Shown here: piece after piece, positions 9,885 to 18,483 of the stretch
Layout of the letters: every line of letters starts with the position of its first letter
Position numbering within the stretch: position 1 is the stretch's first letter
Assembly: GCA_023381535.1 (NCBI GenBank)
Contig: JAMCSN010000131.1
Location: forward strand, 49,662-113,661
DNA length: 64,000 nt
Reading direction: 5' to 3'
Origin: Bacteroidota bacterium
GTDB lineage: Bacteria; Bacteroidota; Ignavibacteria; Ignavibacteriales; Melioribacteraceae
Made by a program: the position numbers and the translations under genes
The notes under the pieces: generated by a model
The model's input: the letters and a program-made list of their open reading frames with translations, nothing else
Databases searched by the model: none
Told to the model about the DNA's origin: nothing

Positions 9885-10319
9885 ATGCTTACTCATGTTA
9901 CTGAAATCCGTGTCCGTTATGCCGATACGGATATGATGCAATTTGTTTACAATGGAAAATATTTGGAATATTTTGAAGTCGGCAGAACAGAATTACTGCG
10001 TTCGACCGGAGTTTCTTATGCTGAGGTTGAGAAAAACGGTTATCAGCTTCCGTTGATTGAAACCGGAATCAAATATTTGCAGTCGGCATCTTACGACGAC
10101 GTTCTTGAAATTCATGCATCGGTGAAAGAATTGTATTCGCCAAAAGTTCACATTGAATATGTTGTTAAGAAAAAAGGTACGAATGAAATCATTGCAGAAG
10201 GATTTACTACTCACATTTTTATAAAGAGCGATACAAAGAAAGCCGTTCGACCGCCAAAAGTTTATGTTGACGCATTGGCTCCGTATTTTTCAAAGAGCGC
10301 CGGTTCACAAAAAAAATAA
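9885..10319 (+). CDS. Acyl-CoA thioesterase, 4HBT/YbgC family
   Basis: A small hotdog-fold thioesterase of about 144 residues. The ATG at 9885 is chosen; an upstream TTG at 9858 lies inside AT-rich repeat-like sequence. The family signature VRYADTDMMQFVYNGKYLEY (about residues 8-27) contains the catalytic Asp of the 4-hydroxybenzoyl-CoA thioesterase/YbgC group, which hydrolyses acyl-CoA or acyl-ACP thioesters and is often tied to phospholipid or envelope metabolism. It lies behind accA but is separated from it by a palindromic spacer, so co-transcription is uncertain. The natural substrate cannot be told. Confidence 0.88.
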   Translation: MLTHVTEIRVRYADTDMMQFVYNGKYLEYFEVGRTELLRSTGVSYAEVEKNGYQLPLIETGIKYLQSASYDDVLEIHASVKELYSPKVHIEYVVKKKGTNEIIAEGFTTHIFIKSDTKKAVRPPKVYVDALAPYFSKSAGSQKK

Positions 10320-10336
10320 ATTTTGAAATGATGCAA

Positions 10337-10689
10337 GATTGTCCATAAGTAATTTTTCAAATAGGTGATCCGCGAAGATCCCAATGCTGTCAGGTTAAGA
10401 ATTATTGGGCTAAAGCCCTATTAGCTTTTATTTGTTCTAACCCCACGCGCTTACCCGCTTCGCCTTGCGGCTAAGCGAGGCGAGAGCGTGGGGTTACTAA
10501 ACAAACCTTTTCTCATTGGACTTTAGTCCAAAGTCTATTAACCTAAACCTGACAGCATTGCGCGAAGATCCCCGCTTCGCCGACCCGTCTCGCCGATGGC
10601 AAGCCGAGGCAGAAGCTCAGCGAGGCGAGTGTTACGATCAGTGTCATCAGCGTTCTATATTAAAAAAAATAATTACTTATGTGACAATC
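10337..10689. mobile_element. MITE-like element A, interrupted by a second element
   Basis: The 393-base gap between the thioesterase and flippase genes holds no gene. Its edges form an inverted repeat: 10337-10354 (GATTGTCCATAAGTAATT) matches the reverse complement of 10671-10689 apart from one extra base (GATTGTCACATAAGTAATT). Removing the inner element at 10382-10560 plus one copy of its 11-base duplication would leave about 163 bases. The ends resemble those of the element at 35263-35369 (GAGGTTGTCCAAAAAGTAAT), and both carry a CACTGAT-type word inside, so they look like one family. No transposase is encoded. Confidence 0.6.
10382..10560. mobile_element. MITE-like element B nested inside element A, with 11-bp target duplication
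   Basis: A 179-base palindromic element. Its ends are a perfect 15-base inverted repeat, CAATGCTGTCAGGTT at 10382-10396 and its complement at 10546-10560. It is flanked by the direct repeat CGCGAAGATCC (10371-10381 and 10561-10571), as expected for a target-site duplication. Inside are GGGCTAAAGCCC on the left, GGACTTTAGTCC on the right, and a central stem AACCCCACGC/GCGTGGGGTT (10439-10448 and 10486-10495) around a GC-rich loop. It is non-coding and must be moved, if at all, by a transposase encoded elsewhere. Confidence 0.7.
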
Positions 10690-10712
10690 TAAAATGATTA
10701 AGTCTGGATAAA

Positions 10713-12176
10713 ATGCTCGATAAAATTAAAGAACTCACCAAAGACACTGCGATTTACGGAATCAGTACCATCGTCGGAAGGTTTCTCGGATTTCTTCTTG
10801 TTCCTTTTTACACAAATGTAATTGATACAACCGATTTCGGAATCTACTCGAACATTTACGCCTACCTTGCATTCTTGAACATCGTTTTTATTTATGGAAT
10901 GGATGCCGCCTTCATGAAATATTCTTCGCTAGCAGACGGAAACGAAAAGAGAAAAACTTTTTCAACGGCGTATCTGTTCGTTTTTCTTTCTACAATTGTG
11001 CTGGCGTTAGCCCTTTACTTATTGCGAAACCCATTTACAGAACTGATGGAAATCCCGGGACAGTACACAAAGTTATACTACTATGTAATTTTCATTTTGA
11101 TTTTTGATACGTTAGCGTTAGTGCCGTTTGCAAGTCTCCGACTTGAAAGAAAAGCCGGAAAGTTTACTTCCGTTAAACTTGCCAACATACTCATCAATCT
11201 TGCGCTGAATTTTATTTTGGTTTTGAAATACCATCTCGGCATCGAAGCAATATTTATTGCAAATTTAATTGCGTCGGCTTTTACTTTCGTTGTTTTGATC
11301 CCGGAAATTCTTCGCAAACTTTCTTTTCGAATTGATAAAGACTTGCTGAAGATAATGCTGAAGTTTGGAATTCCTTACTTACCGGCGAGTTTAGCTGCAA
11401 TGGTTGTTCAGGTTATTGATAGACCTGTTGTGCTGGCGATGACAAATCCAGCGACGCTGGGAATTTACCAGGCAAATTATAAACTCGGCATTTTCATGAT
11501 GCTTTTCGTTTCGATGTTTCAATACGCTTGGCAGCCGTTCTTCTTAAATAACGCAAAAGAAAAAAACGCCAAAGAAATTTTTTCAAAAATTCTTACTCTT
11601 TTTCTTTTGGTTTCAAGTTTAGTTTGGATAGTGCTTACACTTTTCGTAGAAGACTTTGCGCGATTTCAATTCATTCCGGGGCATTCGATTATCGGAAAAG
11701 AATATTTAAGCGGAATTACCATCGTCCCGATAATTCTTCTCGGATATTTGTTCAATGGAATCTATTACAATTTTCAAGCGGGAATTTATATCGAAGAGAA
11801 GACGAAATATTTTCCTTACGTTACCGGCGCCGGTGCAGTGATAAATGTTGTTGTCAATGTTTTGTTGATTCCCGTGCTCGGTATAATGGGTGCCGCGCTA
11901 GCAACACTTGCAAGTTATTTTGTTATGGCAGGAAGTTTGTATTTCTTCTCTCAAAAATATTATAGAATCGATTATGAATACGGCAAGGTGACAAAAATTC
12001 TTGTTTTGGTAATCGTAACGGGAATCGTTTACTACTATCTATATTATCAGTTCGGTCTTAATGTTCTAATAAAATTCATAATTCTAATTCTGTTTACAGT
12101 GGCAATTTTTTTGCTAAGGGTAGTTGAAAAACATGAAATTGTAAGATTCGGCAAGTTGTTACTGCGAATACATTAA
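10713..12176 (+). CDS. Polysaccharide/lipid-linked oligosaccharide flippase (MOP superfamily)
   Basis: An integral inner-membrane protein of 487 residues with about 12-14 hydrophobic segments, fitting Wzx/RfbX-like flippases that move lipid-linked sugar repeat units across the membrane. The N-terminus (YGISTIVGRFLGFLLVPFYTNVI) is typical of the family. The middle carries GIPYLPASLAAMVVQVIDRPVV and the C-terminal half GAGAVINVVVNVLLIPVLGIMGAALATL, a common repeat-half signature. It follows the transposon-like gap rather than the glycosyltransferase genes, although functionally it suits the glycan block at 1-8.8 kb. The transported glycan is unknown. Confidence 0.9.
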   Translation: MLDKIKELTKDTAIYGISTIVGRFLGFLLVPFYTNVIDTTDFGIYSNIYAYLAFLNIVFIYGMDAAFMKYSSLADGNEKRKTFSTAYLFVFLSTIVLALALYLLRNPFTELMEIPGQYTKLYYYVIFILIFDTLALVPFASLRLERKAGKFTSVKLANILINLALNFILVLKYHLGIEAIFIANLIASAFTFVVLIPEILRKLSFRIDKDLLKIMLKFGIPYLPASLAAMVVQVIDRPVVLAMTNPATLGIYQANYKLGIFMMLFVSMFQYAWQPFFLNNAKEKNAKEIFSKILTLFLLVSSLVWIVLTLFVEDFARFQFIPGHSIIGKEYLSGITIVPIILLGYLFNGIYYNFQAGIYIEEKTKYFPYVTGAGAVINVVVNVLLIPVLGIMGAALATLASYFVMAGSLYFFSQKYYRIDYEYGKVTKILVLVIVTGIVYYYLYYQFGLNVLIKFIILILFTVAIFLLRVVEKHEIVRFGKLLLRIH

Positions 12177-12235
12177 TCTCACTCCGCTTTTTGTTCTTTC
12201 GTAAATATCAAGTAAGAAATATTTTCATTTGTTTT

Positions 12236-12243
12236 TATCTTTG
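12236..12243 (+). promoter_or_regulatory. Possible -7 element (TAnnTTTG) upstream of dut
   Basis: TATCTTTG, matching the Bacteroidota TAnnTTTG -7 consensus, lies 22 bases before the dut ATG. No TTG is seen at the expected -33 distance, so support is partial. Confidence 0.25.
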
Positions 12244-12265
12244 TCTTTAAAGAGAGAATGTTTGA

Positions 12266-12721
12266 ATGGAAAAAATAAAAGTTAAGATTCAGCGAGTAGC
12301 AAATAATTTTAACGACATACCATTGCCGGAATACGCTACTTCCGGAAGCAGCGGACTTGATCTACGCGCCGCAATCGAAAATGAGATCGTTCTTGAAAAA
12401 GGAAAGTTCGGATTAATCCCGACAAACCTTCGCGTTGAAATTCCGGTCGGATACGAAATTCAAGTACGGCCGCGGAGCGGTCTTGCAGCAAAGAACGGTA
12501 TTGGAGTTTTAAATTCTCCCGGTACAATTGATTCGGATTATCGCGGTGAAATAAAAGTGATTCTATTCAACTTCGGTAACGAAGATTTTATAATCAAACG
12601 CGGAGACAGAATCGCTCAAATGATTTTGGCAAAAGTTTATTACGCGGATTTAGAAGAGACGCAAGATTTAAACGGCAGCCAACGCGGCGAAGGCGGCTTC
12701 GGACACACAGGAACTAAATAA
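12266..12721 (+). CDS. dut: dUTP diphosphatase (dUTPase)
   Basis: A trimeric cytoplasmic dUTPase, 151 residues, hydrolysing dUTP to dUMP and pyrophosphate. This keeps uracil out of DNA and supplies dUMP for dTMP synthesis. All five family motifs are visible: SSGLDLRA (about 28-35), RPRSGLAAKNGI (about 67-78), the substrate-binding NSPGTIDSDYRGEI (about 82-95), GDRIAQMIL (about 113-121), and the C-terminal glycine-rich RGEGGFGHTG that closes over the active site. The length is normal. It precedes dnaE, a sensible functional neighbour, across a short palindromic spacer. Confidence 0.97.
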   Translation: MEKIKVKIQRVANNFNDIPLPEYATSGSSGLDLRAAIENEIVLEKGKFGLIPTNLRVEIPVGYEIQVRPRSGLAAKNGIGVLNSPGTIDSDYRGEIKVILFNFGNEDFIIKRGDRIAQMILAKVYYADLEETQDLNGSQRGEGGFGHTGTK

Positions 12722-12733
12722 TAATTGATAATT

Positions 12734-12778
12734 GCGAATGGAGAATTGATAATTTTCAATTCGCAATTCTAAATTCTC
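12734..12778. repeat. Palindromic AT-rich spacer between dut and dnaE
   Basis: The 70-base spacer carries nested inverted repeats (GCGAAT 12734-12739 with ATTCGC 12759-12764; GAATTG 12743-12748 with CAATTC 12757-12762) plus repeated GATAATT words. It could fold on the dnaE leader or be a remnant intergenic repeat. No T-run terminator is present. Confidence 0.4.
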
Positions 12779-12792
12779 AATTGCTTCTAACT

Positions 12793-15700
12793 ATGTCAGA
12801 TTTTGTTCACATACATAACCATTCACATTACAGCTTACAGGACGGAGCTTGCACTGTTGAAGATTTAATTCACGCGGCAAAGTCCAACGACATGCACGCT
12901 GTTGCCTTAACCGATCACGGTGTAATGTACGGTGCATACGAATTCTATAAAAAGGCGAAGAAGGAAGGGATAAAACCGCTCGTTGGAATGGAAGCTTACA
13001 TCGTTATGGATGGAACCCGTTTCGATAGAAAAGGCGACGACCCGAATTATACCAAGAAGAAATCAAAATATTATAATCATCTTTTGTTGCTCGCGAAGAA
13101 TGAAACCGGTTACAAAAATTTGATGAAGATGACGACGATCGGGCACAAAGAAGGGTTTTATTATCGTCCTAGAATCGACATGGAAATTCTTCGAAAGTAC
13201 AGCGATGGATTGGTTTGTACTTCCGCGTGTCCCGCCGGTCCCATTGCAACGCCGATTATCAATGATGATTACAACAAAGCAAAACAAACCGCAATTAAGC
13301 TGAAAGAAATTTTCGGCGATGATTTTTATCTGGAAATTCAAGATCACGGATTGGAAATCGAGAAACCGATTCTACTGACGATTCCGAAACTTGCACGCGA
13401 ACTCGACATAAAACTTGTTGCCACGAATGACACTCATTACATAGAAAAAGATCACGCGATTCCTCACAACGTTTTACTTCTGCTTGGCGATAAATCCGGC
13501 TCGGCTGATTACAATCAGCTGCGTTACGGCACGGATCAAATTTATTTCAAGTCTGTTGATGAAATGAAAAAGATTTTTAAGAACTACAAAGATGCCGTAG
13601 AAAACACTCTTGAGATCGAACAGAAAATAAATTTGGCAATTGATTTTAAGGGGCATCACTTTCCGCAGTTCCCGATCCCGCAAGATTCTGATGCGAAAAC
13701 GCTCGAAGAATATTTCAACCAGCTTTCCGAAGAACGCCTTCATAGAAAATTTAAAACCGTTACGCCGGAAATATCAGACAGATTCAAATATGAACTGGAT
13801 GTAATTAACAAAATGGGTTACGCCGGATATTTTCTTGTTGTACAGGATTTTATTAATGCAGCAAAGCAAAGAGGAATTCCGGTTGGTCCGGGACGCGGGA
13901 GCGCTGCCGGAAGTTTGGTTGCTTACGTTCTTGGAATTACAAACGTAAATCCGCTTCAGTACAATTTGTTGTTTGAAAGATTTTTGAATCCCGCTCGTAA
14001 ATCCATGCCCGATATCGACGTTGATTTTGCCGACGATAAACGCGGCGAGGTAATCAATTATGTAAAAGAGAAGTACGGAGAGAATTCGGTATCGCAGATT
14101 ATAACTTTCAACCGGCTTTCTTCACGCGCGGTTTTAAGAGACGTTGCCCGCGTTCTTCAGATTCCGATTCCAACCGTCGATAAAATTACCAAATGGATCC
14201 CTTCAAAGTTCGGAAGAGTTTTCACTCTTGACCAAGCTCTTGCGGAAGTACCGGAACTCGACTGGGTTAAAAAATCCGATGATCCTCAAATTATAAATTT
14301 GTTAAAGTATGCGCGTGTGCTTGAAGGAATGAACCGTAACGCGTCCAAACATGCCGCCGGCGTTGTAATTACCCCGGGTGAGGTTAGCGATTACGTTCCA
14401 TTGGCAACACTTGCAAATGAAAACGATCTCGTCACGCAATTCAACTTGAAGGATTTGGAAGACGCCGGAATTTTGAAAATGGATTTTCTCGGATTGCGGA
14501 CGCTTTCAATTATTCGAGATACAATTGATCTGGTGAAACAAACGCGCGGAATCGATATCAACATCGATGATATTCCGATCGACGATGAAAAAACTTATGC
14601 CATGTTCGGACGCGGTCAGACAACTGCAGTGTTCCAGTTTGAAAGTGCCCCGATGCGCGAGTACTTGAAAAAACTTAAAGCAACATCCATAAGCGATCTT
14701 GCTGCGATGAATGCGTTATACCGCCCGGGTCCGATGGAATTCATCGATGATTTTATTTCCAGAAAACAAGGCAGAAAAAAAATTGTTTATCTCCATTCCA
14801 TTCTCGAACCGATTTTGAAAGAGACTAACGGCATTATTGTTTATCAAGAACAGGTTATTCAGATTGCCAATAAAGTTGCGGGAATGAGCTTAGCAGAAGC
14901 CGATTTGCTGCGCCGTGCAATGGGTAAAAAAGATTCGAAGGCAATGGCGGAACAGAAAGAAAAATTTACAGAAGGCGCTGTTAAAAATAACATCGATAAA
15001 AAAGTTGCCGAAGAAATTTTTGAAGCGATCGACAAATTTGCAAACTACGGATTCAACAAAAGTCACGCCGTAGCGTATTCCATTGTGGCATATCAAACGG
15101 CATATCTTAAAGCGCACTATCAAGAAGAATTTTTGGCGGCAAACCTTTCAAACGAATTTGGCAACACGGATAAAGTTACAACTTTGCTTGAAGAGTGCCG
15201 CAAACTCGGGATAAAAGTTTTGGCGCCGGATATCAATAATCCTTCTGTCAAGTTCGGCGTAAAAGATAAAAAAATTGTTTTCGGTATGTCTGCAATAAAA
15301 AATGTCGGCGTTAATGCGGTGGAAGCAATTAAAGCCGCACATGTTAAGCTTGGAAGAAATTTCAAAAGTATATATGATTTTTGCTCGAACGTTGATACGA
15401 GAACCGTTAACAAGCGTGCGTTGGAAGGTTTAGTTCTTGCCGGCGCATTCGATTCTTGCGGCGGAACCCGCGCGCAAAATTTCGATAGCATTGAAGAAGC
15501 GTTGTATTTCGGAAGTAAAGTTCAAGCGGCACAAAATTCTAATGTTGATAGTTTATTCGGCGGAGATTCGGATGCACTGCAATTTCATGAACCGGAACTG
15601 CCGAAATCAAGAGCTTGGGAAATGAAAGACCGTCTTGCAAAAGAAAGGGAAGTACTCGGATTTTATTTAACCGACCATCCTTTAAGTAAGTATGAAATTG

Positions 15701-16251
15701 AATACCGTTCATTCGCAACCGTTCATTTAGGCGAGACTGAAACATATAATTTCAACGAGAGCGTGCGCGCTTGCGGTGTTGTAACAGAGGTAAGAACTAA
15801 GATAGACAAACGCGGTAACCAGATGGTCTTTTTCAAGTTAGATGATTTTTCAGGTTCGTGTGAATGTCTTATGTTTTCAAAAGTTTACGCGACGTGCGAA
15901 AAATTAATTCTCCCCGAATCAACGATACTAGTTGCCGGGAAATTGGAAAGTTCCGGCGATGCTGTGAAACTTCATGTTGACGAAGCATATTCACTTGACG
16001 AAGTGAAACAGAAACTTACCAAGCGTTTAGGAATTACGATTGATAGAGCTACTCATAATCCGGAAACAATTTCTCAGTTGAAAAAAATTATGGAAGAACA
16101 TGAAGGTAATCTTCCGGTGTCGATGTGTTTGAAAGACGAATCGAACTTGCGGGAATTTCATATAAACTACAAAGTTGCTTTGAACTCAGATTTCATTCCT
16201 AAAATCAAAAAACTATTGGGCGAAGAATCGATAGTATATTTTTCAAATTAA
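12793..16251 (+). CDS. dnaE: DNA polymerase III subunit alpha (DnaE1 type)
   Basis: The replicative polymerase subunit, about 1152 residues. The ATG at 12793 is chosen over an upstream TTG because MSDFVHIHNHS is the usual beginning. An N-terminal PHP domain retains its predicted metal ligands (HIHNHSHYSLQDG, LTDHGVMYG, ATNDTHYIEKDH), suggesting it may be active, whereas in E. coli it is degenerate. The polymerase core shows GPGRGSAAGSLVAY (about 360) and the catalytic PDIDVDFAD (about 400). The C-terminal part has a helix-hairpin-helix region and an OB-fold (VRACGVVTEVRTKIDKRG, about 985). No separate DnaQ-like exonuclease is fused. Confidence 0.96.
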   Translation: MSDFVHIHNHSHYSLQDGACTVEDLIHAAKSNDMHAVALTDHGVMYGAYEFYKKAKKEGIKPLVGMEAYIVMDGTRFDRKGDDPNYTKKKSKYYNHLLLLAKNETGYKNLMKMTTIGHKEGFYYRPRIDMEILRKYSDGLVCTSACPAGPIATPIINDDYNKAKQTAIKLKEIFGDDFYLEIQDHGLEIEKPILLTIPKLARELDIKLVATNDTHYIEKDHAIPHNVLLLLGDKSGSADYNQLRYGTDQIYFKSVDEMKKIFKNYKDAVENTLEIEQKINLAIDFKGHHFPQFPIPQDSDAKTLEEYFNQLSEERLHRKFKTVTPEISDRFKYELDVINKMGYAGYFLVVQDFINAAKQRGIPVGPGRGSAAGSLVAYVLGITNVNPLQYNLLFERFLNPARKSMPDIDVDFADDKRGEVINYVKEKYGENSVSQIITFNRLSSRAVLRDVARVLQIPIPTVDKITKWIPSKFGRVFTLDQALAEVPELDWVKKSDDPQIINLLKYARVLEGMNRNASKHAAGVVITPGEVSDYVPLATLANENDLVTQFNLKDLEDAGILKMDFLGLRTLSIIRDTIDLVKQTRGIDINIDDIPIDDEKTYAMFGRGQTTAVFQFESAPMREYLKKLKATSISDLAAMNALYRPGPMEFIDDFISRKQGRKKIVYLHSILEPILKETNGIIVYQEQVIQIANKVAGMSLAEADLLRRAMGKKDSKAMAEQKEKFTEGAVKNNIDKKVAEEIFEAIDKFANYGFNKSHAVAYSIVAYQTAYLKAHYQEEFLAANLSNEFGNTDKVTTLLEECRKLGIKVLAPDINNPSVKFGVKDKKIVFGMSAIKNVGVNAVEAIKAAHVKLGRNFKSIYDFCSNVDTRTVNKRALEGLVLAGAFDSCGGTRAQNFDSIEEALYFGSKVQAAQNSNVDSLFGGDSDALQFHEPELPKSRAWEMKDRLAKEREVLGFYLTDHPLSKYEIEYRSFATVHLGETETYNFNESVRACGVVTEVRTKIDKRGNQMVFFKLDDFSGSCECLMFSKVYATCEKLILPESTILVAGKLESSGDAVKLHVDEAYSLDEVKQKLTKRLGITIDRATHNPETISQLKKIMEEHEGNLPVSMCLKDESNLREFHINYKVALNSDFIPKIKKLLGEESIVYFSN

Positions 16252-16300
16252 AATTATTGGACAAACGAAACCTCTTTGTATCCTGTTCACGCAGGATTGA

Positions 16301-16331
16301 TTTGATTTGATTTTTTGATTTCTTAAGTTTG
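16301..16331 (+). promoter_or_regulatory. Bacteroidota-type promoter upstream of the FabL-like gene
   Basis: TTTG at 16301-16304 is followed after 19 bases by TAAGTTTG at 16324-16331, matching the -33 TTG / -7 TAnnTTTG arrangement. Transcription would start near 16337, about 23 bases before the ATG at 16360. An AGGAAA ribosome-binding site also lies before the start. Confidence 0.4.
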
Positions 16332-16359
16332 TGCCACCGTAAACAACAAAAGGAAAAAG

Positions 16360-17184
16360 ATGGAAAAGAAATGGGCACTGATTCTTGGTGCTTCAAGTGG
16401 TTTCGGCGGCGCTTCTGCCGTTGAACTTTCCAAAGCCGGTTACAGCATATTCGGTATTCATCTCGATAGACAAGCCACAATGCCGGCTGTACAAAACGTA
16501 GTTAAGAAAATTGAGAAGAACGGTCAGAAAGCCGTCTTCTTCAACATAAATGCTGCAGATCAAATAAAGATAGACGACACTCTCGATGAAATTAAAGAGC
16601 GCTTCACAACAAAGGAACATCCTTACGTAAATGTTCTTATTCACTCGCTCGCATTCGGAACATTGAAACCTTACATTGGAAAAAATCCGAATGATTGTGT
16701 TACACCCGCACAGATGTCGATGACGCTTGATGTAATGGCGCACTCGTTGGTTTACTGGACTCAAGGATTAATACAAAGGGATTTGTTTGCCGAAGGCGGA
16801 AGAATTTTTGCTTTGACCAGCGCAGGTTCTCACTCAGTCATTCCAAATTACGGACCTGTGTCTGCTGCTAAAGCTGCGCTTGAAGCTCACATTCGTCAAC
16901 TTGCCGTTGAGCTTGGGCCTATGAAAATCACTTGCAATTCTATCATGGCAGGTGTTACCGATACGCCTGCGGGTAATAAAATTCCGATGTTCGACAAAAT
17001 GCTCAAAGCAGCAGAGATGAAAAATCCTACCGGTAGATTAACCACTCCAGAAGAAGTTGCAAAAGCAATCGTTCTTTTGTGCGATGAGAGAGCTTACTGG
17101 ATTTCAGGAAACGTTATCGGTGTTGACGGCGGAGAATACATTGTTAACTACATCGGGGAAAGGACCAGCACACCCATAAAATAA
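16360..17184 (+). CDS. Enoyl-[acyl-carrier-protein] reductase, FabL-like SDR
   Basis: A 274-residue short-chain dehydrogenase/reductase. The cofactor motif GASSGFGGASAVELSKAG lies at residues 10-27. The active-site pattern NYGPVSAAKAALEAHIRQ (about 163-180) has Tyr-x6-Lys spacing, as in FabI/FabL enoyl-ACP reductases, instead of the Tyr-x3-Lys of ordinary SDRs. FabL-type enzymes reduce trans-2-enoyl-ACP in the last step of fatty acid elongation, often with NADPH. It is followed 13 bases later by an acyl-CoA dehydrogenase, so it could instead act on enoyl-CoA thioesters. The family placement is fairly firm; the exact substrate is inferred. Confidence 0.75.
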   Translation: MEKKWALILGASSGFGGASAVELSKAGYSIFGIHLDRQATMPAVQNVVKKIEKNGQKAVFFNINAADQIKIDDTLDEIKERFTTKEHPYVNVLIHSLAFGTLKPYIGKNPNDCVTPAQMSMTLDVMAHSLVYWTQGLIQRDLFAEGGRIFALTSAGSHSVIPNYGPVSAAKAALEAHIRQLAVELGPMKITCNSIMAGVTDTPAGNKIPMFDKMLKAAEMKNPTGRLTTPEEVAKAIVLLCDERAYWISGNVIGVDGGEYIVNYIGERTSTPIK

Positions 17185-17197
17185 ATTGGAATAGATT

Positions 17198-18340
17198 ATG
17201 AATGAATTCTCGTTTTCTGAAGAACAAAGAATGCTGCGGGATATGACCCGCGATTTTGTTAACAATGAAATTAAACCTATTGCTGCAAAGATAGACTCCG
17301 AAGAAAAAATTCCAAAAGAGCTAATTCAAAAACTTGGTGAACTTGGTTTTCTTGGCGTTTCATTTCCCGAAGAATATGGAGGCGGAGGATTCGGTGAAAT
17401 CGGTTACTGCTTAATGCAGGAAGAAATTGCACGCGGATGTATGTCGACTGCAACGTTCATCGGCGCACATCAATCCATCGGTTCTAATGCAATTTACATT
17501 GGCGGAACCGAAGATCAGAAACAAAAATATTTGGTGCCGCTTGCTAAAGGAGAAAAGATCGGCGCATTCTGTTTGACCGAAGCCCAAGCCGGTTCGGATT
17601 CATTCAATGTAAAGACTCGCGCTCATCTCGATGGTAATGAATGGGTGATCAACGGTGAAAAACTTTGGATTACAAACGGAGGAATTGCAGATATAGTTTC
17701 GGTTTTTGCCAGAACGGATAAAGGCATCAGCGCATTCATTGTAGAAACAAAAACTCCGGGATATCATGCCGGTCCGCCAGAAAAGAAAATGGGAATTAAA
17801 GGAAGCACAACCAACGCAATAACTTTTGATAACGTCAGAGTTCCGAAAGAGAATCTTATTGGAACTAACGGGCGCGGTTTTATTGTTGCGATGAAAACAC
17901 TAGATGCCGGACGTTTAGGTCTCGGCGCAGCATGTCTCGGTGCGTCAAAAGAGTTGCTGGAAATGTCCACACGTTATGCAAAGCAGCGCGTACAGTTTGA
18001 TCAGACAATATCAAACTTCCAGGCAATTCAATTCATGATTTCGGAAATGGCTACTTTAACTTATGCCATGGAATCGATGGTCTATCGTACTGCCGTTGAT
18101 TATGATTTGAAGAAAGATGTGTCGCGTCAGTCGGCTATAATAAAACTTTTCTGCTCGGAATCACTCGATAAGATTGCCGATTACGCCGTTCAAATTCATG
18201 GCGGAATGGGTTACTCGCGCGAACTGCCGATTGAAAGATTCTACCGCGATTCGCGTATCAACAGAATTTTTGAAGGAACGACTGAAATTCAAAAAGGAAT
18301 AATTGCACGCGAAGTTTTAAAGAAAAACGGAAACGTATAA
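17198..18340 (+). CDS. Acyl-CoA dehydrogenase
   Basis: A 380-residue FAD enzyme of the acyl-CoA dehydrogenase family, introducing the alpha-beta double bond into acyl-CoA and passing electrons to ETF. Family signatures are present: FCLTEAQAGSD (about 127-137), WITNGGIADI (about 155-164), MGIKGSTTNAITFDNVRVP near 200, and IHGGMGYSRELPIERFYRD near 330. The likely catalytic base is the Glu of IFEGTTEIQ at about residue 359, the short-chain/medium-chain position. It sits directly behind the FabL-like reductase. The chain length of the substrate cannot be read. Confidence 0.93.
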   Translation: MNEFSFSEEQRMLRDMTRDFVNNEIKPIAAKIDSEEKIPKELIQKLGELGFLGVSFPEEYGGGGFGEIGYCLMQEEIARGCMSTATFIGAHQSIGSNAIYIGGTEDQKQKYLVPLAKGEKIGAFCLTEAQAGSDSFNVKTRAHLDGNEWVINGEKLWITNGGIADIVSVFARTDKGISAFIVETKTPGYHAGPPEKKMGIKGSTTNAITFDNVRVPKENLIGTNGRGFIVAMKTLDAGRLGLGAACLGASKELLEMSTRYAKQRVQFDQTISNFQAIQFMISEMATLTYAMESMVYRTAVDYDLKKDVSRQSAIIKLFCSESLDKIADYAVQIHGGMGYSRELPIERFYRDSRINRIFEGTTEIQKGIIAREVLKKNGNV

Positions 18341-18342
18341 AA

Positions 18343-18443
18343 TGAGGCGAATCTAAAAAGGTCATTTTCAAATTTTTCTACTGCTAATTTATACCGGAAT
18401 CGTAACCTTTTGGCAACTGAAATACCTTTTTAGAGTAGACTCA
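18343..18443. mobile_element. MITE-like element C between acyl-CoA dehydrogenase and trxA
   Basis: A 101-base non-coding element with imperfect terminal inverted repeats of about 27 bases. The left end starts TGAGGCGAATCTAAAAAGGT; the complement of the right end starts TGAGTCTACTCTAAAAAGGT. It is flanked by the direct repeat TAAAA (18338-18342 and 18444-18448), consistent with a 5-base target duplication. The left copy includes the TAA stop codon of the dehydrogenase, so the insertion kept the reading frame end intact. No transposase is encoded. Confidence 0.6.
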
Positions 18444-18483
18444 TAAAATTTTATTAAATTTAATTTGAGGAGTAAACTCAGTT

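Noticed and set aside
10441..10500. CRISPR-like repeats in the GC-rich gap
   Set aside because: Only one hairpin and degenerate words occur; there are no regularly spaced repeats, spacers or cas genes.
16281..16296. Short TCCTG/CAGGA hairpin after dnaE as a terminator
   Set aside because: A five-base stem without a T-run directly behind it is too weak to call.
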